20,330 nt of DNA, from NCBI GenBank assembly GCA_017995875.1, contig JAGOIB010000020.1, positions 1-20,330 on the forward strand, in the 5' to 3' direction. A program made the position numbers and the translations under genes. The stretch is from Saprospiraceae bacterium (lineage in GTDB: Bacteria > Bacteroidota > Bacteroidia > Chitinophagales > Saprospiraceae). The notes beneath the pieces were generated by a model, which worked only from the letters and a program-made list of their open reading frames with translations, did not search any database and was not told the DNA's origin. Positions 19,403 through 20,330 of the stretch are shown here, piece after piece. Position 1 is the first letter of the stretch. Each line of letters begins with the position of its first letter.

Positions 19403-19472
19403 GAGCATAGGGCATAGGGCATGGGGCAAAGAGCATGGGGCAAGGAGCAAGGTGAAAGGTGAAAGGTGCAAG
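19403..19472. repeat. Ten-unit degenerate heptamer ladder
   Basis: Ten consecutive 7-bp units drift stepwise: gagcata, gggcata, gggcatg, gggcaaa, gagcatg, gggcaag, gagcaag, gtgaaag, gtgaaag, gtgcaag. It lies 36 bp upstream of the cyclase start codon. A shorter ladder of the same type is at 19641-19668. Confidence 0.85.
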
Positions 19473-19554
19473 GAGACTTTCAGGAGACAGATTTTACAAT
19501 TAGCCAACAGCCAAGTTGGAAGGGATAAGTTGATTAGAAAGGACAATCATAAAT

Positions 19555-19620
19555 ACCCCGTAGGGGTTCAAGGTTGGTAGCAAATTGAACAGAAAAATCA
19601 AAGTACGCCCTGTAGGGGCG
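19555..19620. repeat. Two small hairpin elements, 52-bp spacing
   Basis: ACCCC-gta-GGGGT (19555-19567) and CGCCC-tgtag-GGGCG (19606-19620) are separated by a spacer with the words ggttggtagcaa and gaacagaaaaatca. The design matches the group at 19856-19971. Confidence 0.65.
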
Positions 19621-19640
19621 AAAGAGGGCGCGAACACATA

Positions 19641-19668
19641 GAGCATAGAGCAAGAGGCAAGGGGCAAG
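19641..19668. repeat. Short heptamer ladder
   Basis: Four 7-bp units (gagcata, gagcaag, aggcaag, gggcaag) repeat the pattern of the ladder at 19403-19472. Confidence 0.7.
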
Positions 19669-19855
19669 GGGGGAGGAATAACGAATTCCGAATAAGGAAT
19701 AGGGAAGTGGAAGGATTGTCTGGAGGCTGTTCTTACTTTGATTCAATATCCAATACTTCGGCTTCGCTTAGTACAAGTGATCAACAGCCAAGTTAAAAGT
19801 AAGCAGTAATCAGTTGGCAGGCACAAACGGTCATGTTGCTCAAATATGACATCAT

Positions 19856-19971
19856 AGCCTCGGAGAGGTTAAAGATTGGTAGCAATGAGAGATGAAAGGC
19901 ATTTTAAGCTCCATAGGAGCGACATGTCTGTAGCATTGATAAAGGAAAAACAAATTTAGCTCCATAGGAGC
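19856..19971. repeat. Three small hairpin elements at exactly ~51-bp spacing
   Basis: Hairpins at 19856-19870 (core CCTC-gga-GAGG), 19908-19920 (GCTCC-ata-GGAGC) and 19959-19971 (GCTCC-ata-GGAGC) have centres 51 bp apart. The spacers share a ggtagcaatga / tgtagcattga word and an A-rich stretch. The stem sequences differ between the first and the later copies, so pairing is kept while the sequence changes. Confidence 0.7.
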
Positions 19972-20132
19972 GGCATACCTCGATGCGCCAGGATTACAAG
20001 GAATGTCAGCGGCATTTGGTTCAATAACGAATAGCCAATATCCAATTACCAAGTTAGAAGGAATGTCAGGAGGCAGATCTTGCACTAATTGAATAGGGAA
20101 TATTGAATTGTCAGGAGGTTGCCTTATCTCTA

Positions 20133-20179
20133 GCGTCAGGAGACGCAAACCATATGGCATTCAAGTCGTGAGACTTGAA
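20133..20179. repeat. Two hairpins of a stem-loop repeat family
   Basis: GCGTC-agga-GACGC (20133-20146) and TTCAAGTC-gtga-GACTTGAA (20160-20179) have 4-nt purine-rich loops of similar form (agga, gtga). No T-run follows either, so they do not look like intrinsic terminators. Confidence 0.65.
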
Positions 20180-20257
20180 CGAACGATCTACAAGCACATA
20201 AACAACACACACAAACCCCACACTTCTCAGGTTCTCACGATCTTACCATGGTCGTAA

Positions 20258-20277
20258 AGACGCGATTTATCGCGTCT
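20258..20277. repeat. Strong 9-bp-stem palindrome
   Basis: AGACGCGAT-tt-ATCGCGTCT pairs perfectly over nine base pairs around a two-base centre. It is the most stable small hairpin in the right-hand intergenic region. It lacks a T-tract and has no gene next to it inside the window. Confidence 0.7.
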
Positions 20278-20305
20278 CTTCACTTAATATCCCCCATACC
20301 CACAC

Positions 20306-20330
20306 TTCTCACGTTCTCACGTTCTCACGT
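20306..20330. repeat. Octamer tandem repeat cut by the window edge
   Basis: ttctcacg is repeated three times without change (20306-20329) and the next unit begins at the last base. A related copy (cacttctcaggttctcacg) is at 20221-20239. Confidence 0.8.

Larger units (their letters stand above)
19367..20330. other. Gene-free, repeat-rich intergenic region
   Basis: No open frame here looks like a protein: the longer ones run straight through repeats and encode low-information peptides. The region holds two heptamer ladders, five small hairpins with ~51-bp spacing, scattered words of the type 'aacgaatagccaatatccaatta' (20024-20050, weaker near 19742-19754) and 'ggaatgtcaggaggcag', larger palindromes at 20133-20179 and 20258-20277, and an octamer repeat at the edge. 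The cyclase promoter should lie at its left end, but I see no good match to the Bacteroidota consensus. Confidence 0.75.

Noticed and set aside
19403..19668. Possible CRISPR array in the repeat-rich region
   Set aside because: Units are 7 bp and contiguous, with no unique spacers and no cas genes.
19534..19746. Minus-strand open frame of 70 codons
   Set aside because: It is made of heptamer ladder and hairpin repeats and shows no domain or membrane pattern typical of a real small protein.
19852..20160. Minus-strand open frame of 102 codons
   Set aside because: It runs through the periodic hairpins and word repeats; the peptide repeats VAPMELK-type segments that are translated repeat, with no protein-like composition or start context.
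20258..20277. Intrinsic terminator
   Set aside because: The stem is strong, but no T-run follows on either strand and no gene ends nearby in the window.

Overview
The window looks like a piece of a Bacteroidota chromosome, probably near the Chitinophagaceae. This is inferred from two-component-regulator propellers with Y_Y_Y domains, a 7TM (7TMR-DISM-like) kinase, near absence of Shine-Dalgarno sequences, moderate GC, and the style of its intergenic repeats. All six real genes lie on the minus strand, so transcription runs from high to low coordinates.

In order of transcription: a class III nucleotide cyclase with a TolB-like and a TPR region (17324-19366); a 7TM sensor histidine kinase (15046-17295); a propeller/Y_Y_Y histidine kinase with an extra domain inside the propeller (11009-14887); the fossil 3' end of a lost kinase gene (10863-10919); a very long cytosolic kinase with an NTF2-like domain and seven tandem ~185-residue sensor modules (5604-10853); a TPR-sensor kinase starting 3 nt after it (3477-5600); and a second propeller/Y_Y_Y kinase that runs off the left edge without its stop codon (1-3343). 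All five kinases carry nearly the same catalytic core (an HEIQNPLNF histidine box and a HATPase with N, G1 and G2 boxes) on five unrelated input halves. No response regulator or receiver domain is visible. The layout suggests one output module copied and recombined onto many sensors, possibly feeding a shared partner encoded elsewhere.

The most unusual signal is inside the kinase cores. Four of the five HATPase domains contain a 91-bp element made of two inverted 24-bp G/C-rich arms separated by exactly 43 bp. Both arms are translated in frame, giving the peptides TPYPL(K/E)GG and PLSGGRG in the two loops that flank one beta strand. The fifth kinase (5604-10853) has the same beta strand without the arms and so shows the uninserted state. 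In the two leftmost kinases the element sits in a 188-bp tract with only one mismatch between copies, which points to recent gene conversion or duplication.

The three larger intergenic gaps hold degenerate 'cacggatt/cacggag' repeats. The 964 bp to the right of the cyclase contain no convincing gene. They are a patchwork of 7-bp ladders, a family of small hairpins at ~51-bp spacing, 'caatatccaat'-type words, longer palindromes and an 8-bp tandem repeat cut by the window edge.
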